NCBI GenBank assembly: GCA_964398055.1
Contig: CAYNLK010000012.1
Coordinates: 94,425 to 158,424 of the forward strand
Direction of reading: 5' to 3'
Origin: CAYNLK01 sp964398055
GTDB taxonomy: Bacteria; Chloroflexota; Anaerolineae; 4572-78; J111
Length of the DNA stretch: 64,000 nt
This document shows positions 1 through 8,589 of this stretch, piece by piece. A program made the position numbers and the translations under genes. A model generated the notes under the pieces. It was given only the letters and a program-made list of their open reading frames with translations, was not told where the DNA came from and ran no database searches. Every line of letters starts with the position of its first letter. Position 1 is the stretch's first letter.

Positions 1-2235
1 ACCTTCAGCGGCCTGTACCGGCCGGGCGGCGGGACAACCGTCAATACGGTGCAGGTTACCGGCGTCGACACCAATACCATTACCGTTACCGCTACCGACT
101 CCGACGACGTGACGGTGCTGTCGCCGCGATTGGAGCTGGATAAGCAGCTTACGCCTACCGGCCCCATCAGCCCCGGCGACGTGTTGACCTACAGCCTCTG
201 CTACGCCAACAGCGGCAGCCTTACCGCCGCCAACGTGGTCATCACCGACTTCGTGCCGTTCAACACAACTTACGTACCCGGCAGCGCCGCCGCCGGCGCC
301 GGGCCGGTTCCGGTTGAATATACCGTTGACGGCGTCACCTGGTTGGCTGCGGAACCGTTGACGCCAACCGCGGTGGCCGGGTTGCGCTGGTTGGTCGGTG
401 ATTTGCTACCTACCGGCGGGACAAACTGCGTGCAGTTCAATGTGACCATCAACATGACCATCATCGAACCGGATGCCGGGCTGAAGCTCAGGTATGTCCC
501 GGAGGTACAGGGTTGGGCCGTGTTGGACGGCGACCTGACCGGATTGGAGATCATCGGCTATACCGACGCGCCGACCTCGACCGTTACGCCAACGCCGACC
601 ATTACCTTGACCCCGACTCCGCTGCCGACGCTGATGGCCACACCTGAGACTACGCCGGCCCTCACCCCAACAGAGACTCCGACGCCGGGCGCAACGCCAA
701 CGCCGGTTATTAGCCTGACCGTCACCCCGTTGCTACCGCCGACCCCGGGCGCAACGCCGCTGCCTACCCCAACGCCAACGGTCGAGGCGACCGCCACGCC
801 GGCGGCCACGCTCGAGGCTTCGCCTGCGCCGCCGCCCACCGAAGCGCCGACGTTTGGCCCAACGCCAGAGCCGACGGTAGAGTCTACGGCTGAAACGGCG
901 CCGGTCGAGGCGACGCCAACACCGCTGGTCGATCCGCCCACCGTCGAGCCGACAGTTGAACCAGCTCCTACGATTGAACCAACCGGGGAAACGGCGGCCG
1001 GCTCGCTGGCATTCCAGGTGATCCCGGCCCGGCTGGTGCAGTCTGCCGGCGACCTGGTCCAACCGGCCACGCTCTTCCAGGCTCAAATCAGCCCAACGGT
1101 CGAAGCCAGCCCAACCGCGGCGCTTGAACCTACTCAGGAAGCAACGACCGAGCCTGAGCCGTCCATAACGGTTGAATCAACCGAACCGGTCGCAACGATT
1201 GAACCCACCCTGACTGCCGAACCCTCAGTTGAGCCGACAGTAGCCGCAACCGCGCCCCCTACCTCCGAACCTGCCGCCACAGTCACGCCCACCCCGGAGA
1301 TCACTTTGACTCTGACGCCGGAAATTAGCCCTACGCCGGAACCGGTTACGCCGACCTCGCTGGCGACTATGCCCCCGGCGATTACGGCCACTGAACCCGC
1401 CACGCCCACGGCCGCGCTGGGCTATCCTATCGTCGGTTTTGAAACGATTGCAATCAACCTGGTCAATGAAGCGATTATCGGCAGTAACAACACCCCCACT
1501 CAAACGGATGTGGTGACGACCCCGATCATCAGAATTGTTGACCCGCTGCTGGTCAAGGGGGCTGACCCCAGCCAGGCCAGGCCCGGTGAACGGGTCAACT
1601 ACTTCATCCGGGTTGAGAATCCGCGGCCGCCCTCAAACGCCAACGCTACCAACATCGTTGTGGTCGATGCCCTGCCGCCGGAGTTGACCTACGTCAATCA
1701 CAACGTTGCGGCGTCGCCAGGGGTTCAGATCGATGTTACCGTTGCCAGCGGCCTGATGCGGCTGGTCGGCCACCCGTTGGGGATTACCGAGACGCTGGTC
1801 TACACCCTGACGATGGCGATACCTGAGTTGGGGCCGGGACAGTCGGCCCAATTGAATATCGTGGCTCAGGTAAATAATGTGGCCAATCCGCCGCCGCGCA
1901 CTATTCAAAATCTGGCCATCATGAGCTTCACGGAAGGCTCACCCCGCCAGGATGATACGCCGGTGAATGTGCCGCTGCCGCCACGGCCGCGCCGGGATGA
2001 CGACGATGACGAGCCGGCTCCTACCCCTACCCCAACTCCGCCGCCTCTGCCGCCGCAAGTGACGCCGACCCCGACATTGCCGGCCCTGTTCCTGCCCGAA
2101 ACAGGTTTGCTGGGAAGCCGAACCGGAGAAGGTGATCTAGCCGTTTGGTTGCTGGTGGTCATCGGCGTGAGTGCAACGCTGGGGTTGTTCTGGTCAAGGT
2201 TGGCTCAACGCTCAAACCACGGCCGCAAGAGATAA
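1..2235 (+). CDS. Cell-surface DUF11-repeat protein with C-terminal LPETG anchor (5' partial)
   Basis: The reading frame is open from base 1, so the gene starts before the window. Visible parts, in order: a DUF11-type beta-sandwich (LELDKQLTPTGPISPGD, then CYANSG), a long Thr/Pro/Glu-rich linker (about bases 570-1420), a second DUF11-like domain (PLLVKGADPSQARPGERVNY), an Asp-rich patch (RRDDDDDE), a Pro/Thr spacer, LPETG at 2092-2106, a membrane helix and a basic tail ending NHGRKR. This layout is that of a wall- or membrane-anchored surface protein, with the linker as an extended stalk. Its last ~730 residues match the C-terminal third of the next gene domain for domain, so the two are tandem paralogues. 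No sortase gene is in the window. The partner or ligand is unknown. Confidence 0.85.
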   Translation, partial: TFSGLYRPGGGTTVNTVQVTGVDTNTITVTATDSDDVTVLSPRLELDKQLTPTGPISPGDVLTYSLCYANSGSLTAANVVITDFVPFNTTYVPGSAAAGAGPVPVEYTVDGVTWLAAEPLTPTAVAGLRWLVGDLLPTGGTNCVQFNVTINMTIIEPDAGLKLRYVPEVQGWAVLDGDLTGLEIIGYTDAPTSTVTPTPTITLTPTPLPTLMATPETTPALTPTETPTPGATPTPVISLTVTPLLPPTPGATPLPTPTPTVEATATPAATLEASPAPPPTEAPTFGPTPEPTVESTAETAPVEATPTPLVDPPTVEPTVEPAPTIEPTGETAAGSLAFQVIPARLVQSAGDLVQPATLFQAQISPTVEASPTAALEPTQEATTEPEPSITVESTEPVATIEPTLTAEPSVEPTVAATAPPTSEPAATVTPTPEITLTLTPEISPTPEPVTPTSLATMPPAITATEPATPTAALGYPIVGFETIAINLVNEAIIGSNNTPTQTDVVTTPIIRIVDPLLVKGADPSQARPGERVNYFIRVENPRPPSNANATNIVVVDALPPELTYVNHNVAASPGVQIDVTVASGLMRLVGHPLGITETLVYTLTMAIPELGPGQSAQLNIVAQVNNVANPPPRTIQNLAIMSFTEGSPRQDDTPVNVPLPPRPRRDDDDDEPAPTPTPTPPPLPPQVTPTPTLPALFLPETGLLGSRTGEGDLAVWLLVVIGVSATLGLFWSRLAQRSNHGRKR

Positions 2236-2327
2236 GTTCGATTTGAATTAGCCTGTTTAATATTGTTAAGTTTTGCCAATCGCGTTTGATTGTGCTACAT
2301 TCCGATTTGCATTTGAGTTAATCCAGA

Positions 2328-2358
2328 CCCTAAAGGTTTTAATAACCTTTAGGGTTTT
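2328..2358 (+). terminator. Rho-independent terminator after the first surface-protein gene
   Basis: CCCTAAAGGTT (2328-2338) pairs perfectly with AACCTTTAGGG (2344-2354) across a 5-base loop and is followed by TTTTC. It lies about 95 bases past the stop of the upstream gene. Confidence 0.8.
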
Positions 2359-2432
2359 CACTCAAAGGCTACTGCTCACCCATTATTGCTGCCAAAACCA
2401 AATATAGTCCACCAGAAAAGTTTTCGCCTTTC

Positions 2433-2465
2433 AGAGACCTGTTTTCTTCAAGAAAACGGGTTTCT
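2433..2465. repeat. Palindromic repeat, imperfect copy
   Basis: The arms GTTTTCTT and AAGAAAAC flank a CA centre and extend outward with mismatches. The sequence is a degenerate copy of the hairpin at 2678-2710, about 245 bases downstream. Confidence 0.6.
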
Positions 2466-2677
2466 AACCGGGAGTTGAGAATAGGTAGGAGCGCAAGGCC
2501 TTGCGCCCGTATTATGCACTTGTGCTTGACATGAGCGACATTCCCCGGCGCGGCCGGGGAGCCGCCGCTGCCTGATCCCACGCGCCAGGGCGCCTTCCGT
2601 ACCTGGCAACCTTACCAATCCATACCCCAGAACCTTAATAAATTGTTAATAGTCTTTCAGCTAATGTCTCGGGGTAT

Positions 2678-2710
2678 AGAAACCCGTTTTCTCAGAGAAA
2701 ACGGGTTTCT
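2678..2710. repeat. Palindromic repeat, perfect copy
   Basis: AGAAACCCGTTTTCTC is followed by one A and then its exact reverse complement, giving 16-bp arms. It sits 84 bases upstream of the second surface-protein gene and could act as a hairpin in transcripts of either strand. Confidence 0.7.
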
Positions 2711-2793
2711 GAGCACGAATCTTTTTCTGAACATCTATACCAAATGATGTTACAGTCGACGATTGATTTTGCTTGAGAGGGAGGGAGTTTACG

Positions 2794-5700
2794 ATGATAT
2801 CTTACTCAGTTCGACAAAAGTTTAGTTCTGTCATCACTTTGCTGGCCCTGCTGGTCAGCCTGGCCCCGCCATTTCCGGCAATGGCTCAGGCCCGCAGCGA
2901 GCCGCTGCCCGTAAGCCAGCAGAGCCAGCCGCAGTTGCCGCCGCTAGGTAAGCTCGACGACAACTTTGGGCCGCCGGCCGGTGCCTGGAGCGAGGCCGGA
3001 ATCCCGGCCGGACCTCAAGGCTCGCCGGCCGTTCCGGTCGATTTGGCCGCCGCAGCCGGCCTTTTCTTGACCCATCCGGCGATCCCAGCCACCGCTCCGG
3101 TTCGTCCGATCCAGTTAAAAGTGGAGTCGCCGGCCTGGGGTCAAGATTACAATTTTCCCCGTCCCTCCCAAGCGATTGCCAGCCGGTTGGCTGCGCCGGC
3201 CATCCCGGCGTTGCTGCCCTGGCCGGAATTGGCTAAACTCGATCTAGCCGCCATTCAGGCCACCCCGCCGACGACCGTCAGTTTAGAGTCGCTGCCTGAA
3301 ATTAGCGGCCCGGTTACCACTACCGATCCCGAAGGCTATTTTTCCTTTGGAAACCTACCCAAAGGCACCCACAAGGTAACCCTCGACCCGGCCAGCCTGC
3401 CCCTGGAGCTGCGCCCGCTGGAGAATGAAGCGATGCCGGTGCTGTGGCTCAATCCAGGGCAGGAAAAAACCTCGGCCGTCCTGGCCAGCGGCGTCCGCTT
3501 CACGGCCAGGTATGACCGCGCCAGCGGTAATTTGAGCGGTCTGGTGTTTGTGGATCAAAACGGTGACGGCCAATTTGGAGCAGACGAGGCCGGTTTGCCC
3601 CAGGTTCGGGTCATCGATCCGTCGGTGCACCAATATTTTGTGCCGTTTGACGACCGCAACCTGTCAGCTCTGTTTATGGCTAAGAATGGGGGTAGCTGCC
3701 ATAGCTCAGTAACTGCTGTTTCGCCCAATATCCTCTCCTCCATCTTTCTGACCTCCGGCCTGAACGGCACCATCATTTACTACGATCACTGGGAAGACGG
3801 CTACGACCTTGATCCACTGACTCCCGGCCCAACCACTGAAGTCTATGTTAGAAATGCCGGTGAAACGGTAGTTTTCAATGACCTGATCAATCCGCTCCAG
3901 GTTGGCACAGTGCCGCCTCCTCCTGGCCGACCCTACTACGATGGCCGGGATCGGATCACGATTTTTGGGGAGTACGCCTCGGTTGTCCGGTTCGCCTATC
4001 CGGAGAGTGTTATCGTGGGGTCGACCACCTTTCCTGGGGTGCTGGCCGGCGCGGCCTGGGAAATTGCCGAGGTGGCCGACTGGGGCACCGAATATTCAAC
4101 GATTATCGGCGAAGATTTGGATTTTAACGGCCTGGCCGTAGATGATCACGACTTTACCGGCCTGTCGGTCATGGCAGCCCAGGACAATACTACGGTCTTC
4201 TACAACGGCGCTGAGGTTGCCACATTGAATGCCGGCCAGGTTTATTTTATAGTTGGCGCTAACGATGGCCCAGGTGGTGGCGGGGTCGACAGCACCGATA
4301 TCATCACCGCCACCGCGCCGGTCCAGGTGCAGCTATTGAGCGGCACCTGTAGTAACCAGGGCTGGAGTTCCAATGGTTATAGCCTGAATAACCGTAGCGA
4401 TTTACATAACGCCTATTGGGCGCCGGTGCCCGGCTTTGCTCCTACTTGCAATACTGATCCGTACAACGTCGATACCGATATTTACCTCAACAACCCCAAT
4501 GACGCTGACCTTGATGTAACCGTAGTCAGCGGGGCTAACACGGCGACCGTCACGATTCCCCCTCGTACCACCATTAGCGTCCTCAGCGCCACCGGCTGGG
4601 CTGACCTGGCTGATGGTAACGCCGGGACTCGCCTGTCGGCTGCCGCCCCCTTTGCAGGGTTGAGCGTCATAAACAGCACTACCAGAAATCCAGCGACTAC
4701 AGGAACAACCAGCGATTGGGGTTACACCCTCATTCCGGAAGCGGAACTCAGTTCCCAGGTCATCGTGGGTTACGCGCCCGGCGTCGATCCTACGACTACT
4801 TTGCCACAGGACAACAGTAACCTGGCTTTTGTGACCGCGGTGACGGATACGGTCATCTTTGTGGATCTGGAAAATGACGGCGTTCCCGATAATTTTGATA
4901 TGAATGGCGACGGCGACGCTCTCGATCCGGCCCCGCTGTGGGGCCAGCCGGATTGGGACGAAACTACTTCCAGCAACGGCGTCCGGGTTAACGCCGGTCA
5001 GGTGCTCCGGGTTGGCGACCCAACCGATTTGAACCTGATTGGCGCCCGTATCTACACCCGCGATAACGCCGAACGTATTGCCGTGGCCTGGGGCCAGGAC
5101 CCCTGCCGGGCCCGTCGTGCTGCGCCATCCCTGGACCTGGGCTACACTATCCTGCCGGCGCCCTTGCTCATTCCGGCCCTGGCGATTACCAAAACTCGGA
5201 TCACCCTCTCCCCGGCGCCGGTCGGGGCTACGGTTCTGTACCGGATCGAACTCCAAAACGTTGGTCAGACGCGACTGGACACTGTCCCGCTGACTGATAC
5301 CTACGATACGACCTACCTGGCCTTTACCGGGGCCACGCCGGCCACCGATGACAACAATAATGACGGCGTCCTCAACTGGGCCAACCTGGGGCCGCTGGCC
5401 ATCAGCCAAACCACCGCGGTGACGGTCAGTTTCACCGCCATAACCTCAACCAGAGTCCTATCTGGCCAGGTAACGCCCGATACGGCCAGCGCCTCGGCCA
5501 TTGATGAGAACGGCGTCGGCGTACCTGAGGTCAGCGACGACGCTGAGGTGCGTATTGTGGTCCCCGACTTCACCATCACCAAAACTCTGACGACGCCCTC
5601 CCCGGTGCCGGTGGGCGAGGCGATCCGGTATGAAATTGTGATCGAGAACACGGGCGAAACTGACCTGCTCACGGTGCCGCTAACCGACACCTATGAGACC

Positions 5701-8169
5701 GATTATGTTACCTACTTCAACGCCAGCCCACCCTCGCTCGACAACGACAATGATGGGGTTATCAACTGGGCCAACGTTGGGCCGATCAGCGTCGGCGGCC
5801 GGGTGACGGTAACGCTCAACTTCACTGCCGCGGCCTCAACCCAAGATATCCTGCCCGATCCGGTAACGCCGGATACGGCCACGGCCTCAGCCGTCGATGA
5901 GTTTGGCACACCTGTGCCCGAAAGAAGCGATGAAGCTGAGGTCGAGATTACCGAAGCCGATCTCGCCATCACCAAAGTGCGGCTGACTCCCAGCCCGGTC
6001 GCGGTGGGCGACCCGGTGCAGTTCCAGATTGTGGTGGTCAATACGGGCAATACCAACCTGGTCACCGTGCCGCTAACCGATACCTATGATACGACCTATC
6101 TGACCTACAACGGAGCCAATCCGGCCTCGGACGACAACACCAATGACGGCCAGATCAATTGGACCCAGATTGGGCCGATCAACGTAGGCGATCAAGTGAC
6201 GATCACGGTGGACTTTATCGCCGCGGCCTCCACCCAGGGTCTGCCGGGGAATGTGACGCCCAACACGGCCACCACCTCGGCTGTCGATGAATTTGGCACG
6301 CCTGTGCGGGAAAGGCAGGCCACGGACGTGGTCGCCATCGACGTGCCGGCCCTGGATTTCGACAAGCGGGTCTCGCCGGAGGAGGGCAGCATGGTCGAGC
6401 CGGGCCAAACCCTGCAATATACCCTGTGCTACTCCAATACCGGCAATAGGTTGGCTACCGGCGTGGTCATTACCGACTCGATCCCCTTCAACACTACCTA
6501 CGCGCCCGGCAGCGCCGCCGCCGGAGCCGGATCGATTCCCGTTGAGTACAGCGTTGATAATGGCCTCACCTGGTTGCCCGGTGAACCTACCCCGGCTACC
6601 GACGTGACCGACCTGCGCTGGTTGATCGGCGATTTGCCGGGCAACAGCGGCCAGCAGTGCGTCTCCTTTGCGGTGACCATCAACACCACCCTGGTCGCTC
6701 CGGCCGGTTTGACGGTGCAGTACAGCCCGGACGGCTGGATTGTGGTCGAGGGGGCCACGTCTGATTTGGAGATCATCGGTTACACCACCCCACCCGTTGC
6801 CGCCACACCAACCATCACGCCCACGCCTGAAATAACTCCCACTCCCGGGGAGGTTACGGCCACGCCTGAGGCTACCGAAACGCCGGCCGAGCCGGCCACG
6901 GCGACCCCGACGGTTGAAGCAACCGAGACGCCAACCCCGGCTGAACCGGCCACCCCGGCTCCGGAGGCAACGGCTGAGGATACGGCCACCGAAACTTCGA
7001 CGCCGGAGGTCGCTCCAACCGATAGCGCGACCTCGGAACCCACCGCCACAGAGACCGTTGCGCCGGAGGCAACGCCTACGGCTGAACCAACCTCTGAGGC
7101 GACGCCCGCCGAGGAAGCGGCCCATTGGCCGCAGCTCACCGTGATCCGGGCCGGCGCGTCTAATCTGCCAACCTATGGGGTGCAGGCGGCGGTGTTCCAG
7201 ACCCAGATCAGCCCCACCGAGACGACTGAGCCTGAGCCGGCTGATCCGCCTGAGCCGGAGGTCTCACCCACGCCAACGGCCGAGGCGACGGCGACGGAGC
7301 CGGTCGAAACGCCGCCGGCCGAGGTCGAGGCTTTGACCGGTTATCCCATCATTCCCCTGGAGAGGGTTGAGCTGACCATCATCAACAGCGCCACCATTGA
7401 CAGCAACGAGACGCCGCCGATCACCGATACCGTTTCTAATCCGATCTTGAGGATCATCGATCCCCGACTGACCAAAGTAGGCGACCCGGATCGGGCCCGC
7501 CCCGGCGACCGGGTGGAGTACCGGATCGAGGTTTGGAACCCGGCCCCACCGGCCAATGCCAACGCCACGAACGTGATCGTGGTCGATGCCCTGCCGCCGC
7601 AATTGACCCTGATCGGCTACACCATTACGGCCCCGCCCGGTGTAACGGTCATTGGCAGTCGAGTTGACGGCCTCGTGCCGATTGTGGGTCATCCGCGGGG
7701 CATTACCCAGTCGCTGGCCTCAACCATCACCCTGGAGATCCCGGCGTTGCCGCCGCTGCCCGAAAGTCAGCGGGTGCGGTTATTCGTAACCACCCAGGTG
7801 AACAATGTGGCCGACCCGCCGCCGGTCGATATCATTAACCAGGCTACGCTCAGCTTCACCGAGGGCAGTGAGCGGGTTGGCAGCGACTCGGTCAACGTGC
7901 CGCCGGTCCGGCCTCCCCGGCGTGATCGTGACGACGATGACGATGATGACGAGGTGGCAGCGCCGCCCGCCGTACCAACCGCGGCGCCGCCGGCCGCTGC
8001 CGAACTCACGCTGCCAGTTACCTTCTTGCCAGAAACGGGTCTGCTGGCTGCAACCGGGCCGCTGAATGGTTGGACTACCGGCATCGCCGTGATTGGGTTA
8101 GGCGTTTTAGGGAGTTTTGGAGCAGTTGGGTTCTACCTCTGGCGAAAACGGAGGCAAGACGACAAATAG
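2794..8169 (+). CDS. Large secreted multi-DUF11 surface protein with LPETG anchor
   Basis: A 1791-residue exported protein. The ATG at 2794 is chosen over an upstream TTG because a GGGAG site lies about 7 bases before it. Residues 1-33 form a signal peptide ending AMAQA. Residues 249-273 carry an SdrD/EF-hand-like strand (VDQNGDGQF, probable Ca2+ loop). A large N-terminal module of unknown fold follows (IIYYDHWEDGYD). DUF11 domains begin near residues 796, 926, 1058 and 1187. A Thr/Pro/Glu-rich stalk spans about 1333-1513, and a fifth DUF11-like domain starts near 1559. Then come an Asp-rich patch, LPETG at 1745-1749, a membrane helix and the tail RKRRQDDK. The DUF11 repeats share LTDTYxTxYxxxxxAxPxxDDNNDG motifs, showing internal duplication. 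The previous gene is a paralogue. The likely role is adhesion or surface-layer structure; the ligand is unknown. Confidence 0.85.
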   Translation: MISYSVRQKFSSVITLLALLVSLAPPFPAMAQARSEPLPVSQQSQPQLPPLGKLDDNFGPPAGAWSEAGIPAGPQGSPAVPVDLAAAAGLFLTHPAIPATAPVRPIQLKVESPAWGQDYNFPRPSQAIASRLAAPAIPALLPWPELAKLDLAAIQATPPTTVSLESLPEISGPVTTTDPEGYFSFGNLPKGTHKVTLDPASLPLELRPLENEAMPVLWLNPGQEKTSAVLASGVRFTARYDRASGNLSGLVFVDQNGDGQFGADEAGLPQVRVIDPSVHQYFVPFDDRNLSALFMAKNGGSCHSSVTAVSPNILSSIFLTSGLNGTIIYYDHWEDGYDLDPLTPGPTTEVYVRNAGETVVFNDLINPLQVGTVPPPPGRPYYDGRDRITIFGEYASVVRFAYPESVIVGSTTFPGVLAGAAWEIAEVADWGTEYSTIIGEDLDFNGLAVDDHDFTGLSVMAAQDNTTVFYNGAEVATLNAGQVYFIVGANDGPGGGGVDSTDIITATAPVQVQLLSGTCSNQGWSSNGYSLNNRSDLHNAYWAPVPGFAPTCNTDPYNVDTDIYLNNPNDADLDVTVVSGANTATVTIPPRTTISVLSATGWADLADGNAGTRLSAAAPFAGLSVINSTTRNPATTGTTSDWGYTLIPEAELSSQVIVGYAPGVDPTTTLPQDNSNLAFVTAVTDTVIFVDLENDGVPDNFDMNGDGDALDPAPLWGQPDWDETTSSNGVRVNAGQVLRVGDPTDLNLIGARIYTRDNAERIAVAWGQDPCRARRAAPSLDLGYTILPAPLLIPALAITKTRITLSPAPVGATVLYRIELQNVGQTRLDTVPLTDTYDTTYLAFTGATPATDDNNNDGVLNWANLGPLAISQTTAVTVSFTAITSTRVLSGQVTPDTASASAIDENGVGVPEVSDDAEVRIVVPDFTITKTLTTPSPVPVGEAIRYEIVIENTGETDLLTVPLTDTYETDYVTYFNASPPSLDNDNDGVINWANVGPISVGGRVTVTLNFTAAASTQDILPDPVTPDTATASAVDEFGTPVPERSDEAEVEITEADLAITKVRLTPSPVAVGDPVQFQIVVVNTGNTNLVTVPLTDTYDTTYLTYNGANPASDDNTNDGQINWTQIGPINVGDQVTITVDFIAAASTQGLPGNVTPNTATTSAVDEFGTPVRERQATDVVAIDVPALDFDKRVSPEEGSMVEPGQTLQYTLCYSNTGNRLATGVVITDSIPFNTTYAPGSAAAGAGSIPVEYSVDNGLTWLPGEPTPATDVTDLRWLIGDLPGNSGQQCVSFAVTINTTLVAPAGLTVQYSPDGWIVVEGATSDLEIIGYTTPPVAATPTITPTPEITPTPGEVTATPEATETPAEPATATPTVEATETPTPAEPATPAPEATAEDTATETSTPEVAPTDSATSEPTATETVAPEATPTAEPTSEATPAEEAAHWPQLTVIRAGASNLPTYGVQAAVFQTQISPTETTEPEPADPPEPEVSPTPTAEATATEPVETPPAEVEALTGYPIIPLERVELTIINSATIDSNETPPITDTVSNPILRIIDPRLTKVGDPDRARPGDRVEYRIEVWNPAPPANANATNVIVVDALPPQLTLIGYTITAPPGVTVIGSRVDGLVPIVGHPRGITQSLASTITLEIPALPPLPESQRVRLFVTTQVNNVADPPPVDIINQATLSFTEGSERVGSDSVNVPPVRPPRRDRDDDDDDDEVAAPPAVPTAAPPAAAELTLPVTFLPETGLLAATGPLNGWTTGIAVIGLGVLGSFGAVGFYLWRKRRQDDK

Positions 8170-8255
8170 AATTCATCAATTAATTGTTACTACTCAGGCA
8201 TGTCATTTCGAGGCCGTAGGCCGAGAAATCCCTGAGTAGGCTGCTTCAAATTTTC

Positions 8256-8330
8256 ATTACCCGATATCCAACCTAATGGTGTAGGGGCGACCCCTTGGGG
8301 TCGCCCCTACATTAGATTTTGTCGGGTAAT
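8256..8330. repeat. Nested hairpin element with 9-bp inverted ends
   Basis: ATTACCCGA at the left and TCGGGTAAT at the right form perfect inverted ends. The core (8281-8310) is a 14-bp-arm palindrome beginning GTAGGGGCGACCCC. The same core, with a different centre, occurs at 23729-23756, so this is a dispersed family. Confidence 0.7.
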
Positions 8331-8348
8331 CGTAACTACTCAGCCGGC

Positions 8349-8465
8349 GCGACTGAAGTCGCTTCTGCAGGGCTTTCGGCCGTAATGTCCGCCTACGCGG
8401 ACAAAAGTAGCCCGTCCACGCAGGTGGACGACCGGCTTTAGTCCTGTAGGAGCGATTTCAATCGC
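8349..8465. repeat. Nested multi-hairpin repeat related to the MITE at 28099-28250
   Basis: Four small palindromes follow one another: GCGACTGAAGTCGC (8349), GTCCGCCTACGCGGAC (8387), GTCCACGCAGGTGGAC (8414) and GCGATTTCAATCGC (8452). The last three are also found, in the same order and spacing, inside the 28099-28250 element. Confidence 0.7.
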
Positions 8466-8589
8466 TTAGCTTTTTGCCGGACGCCATGCCTTATGGCAAC
8501 GGCTTCAAGGATTTCTCGCCGTCTGCGATGGCTCAAAATGACATGGGGCCGGGTAGTAACATCAATTTTTTCGAAAACGGCTGTGGGCG

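Larger units (their letters stand above)
2236..2772. other. Intergenic region with terminator and palindromic repeats, no gene
   Basis: This 537-base gap holds a strong terminator (2328-2358), a perfect 16-base palindrome GCGCAAGGCCTTGCGC at 2491-2506, a GC-rich palindrome near 2544-2560 (CCCCGG core) and two copies of an AAACCCGTTTTCT-type hairpin (listed separately). No open frame in it looks coding. Confidence 0.7.
8184..8565. repeat. MITE-like composite element with GTTACTAC inverted ends, copy 1
   Basis: The left end (GTTACTACTCAGGCATGTCA) and the reverse complement of the right end (GTTACTACCCGGCCCCATGT) are imperfect inverted repeats, each continuing into CATTTYGAG. The interior carries at least two other palindromic elements. 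A second, shorter copy with better preserved ends is at 49202-49393. There is no open frame for a transposase. The element fills the 420 bases between two convergent genes (stops at 8169 and 8590). Confidence 0.7.

Noticed and set aside
2369..2581. 70-codon minus-strand frame in the 2236-2772 gap
   Set aside because: It runs through palindromic repeats and has no ribosome-binding site or plausible protein features.
4402..7125. Long antisense open frames opposite the second surface protein (e.g. 335 and 350 codons)
   Set aside because: They are mirror frames of GC-rich repeat DNA; their translations are Gly/Arg-rich with no domain, while the plus strand has a coherent signal peptide, DUF11 domains and an anchor.
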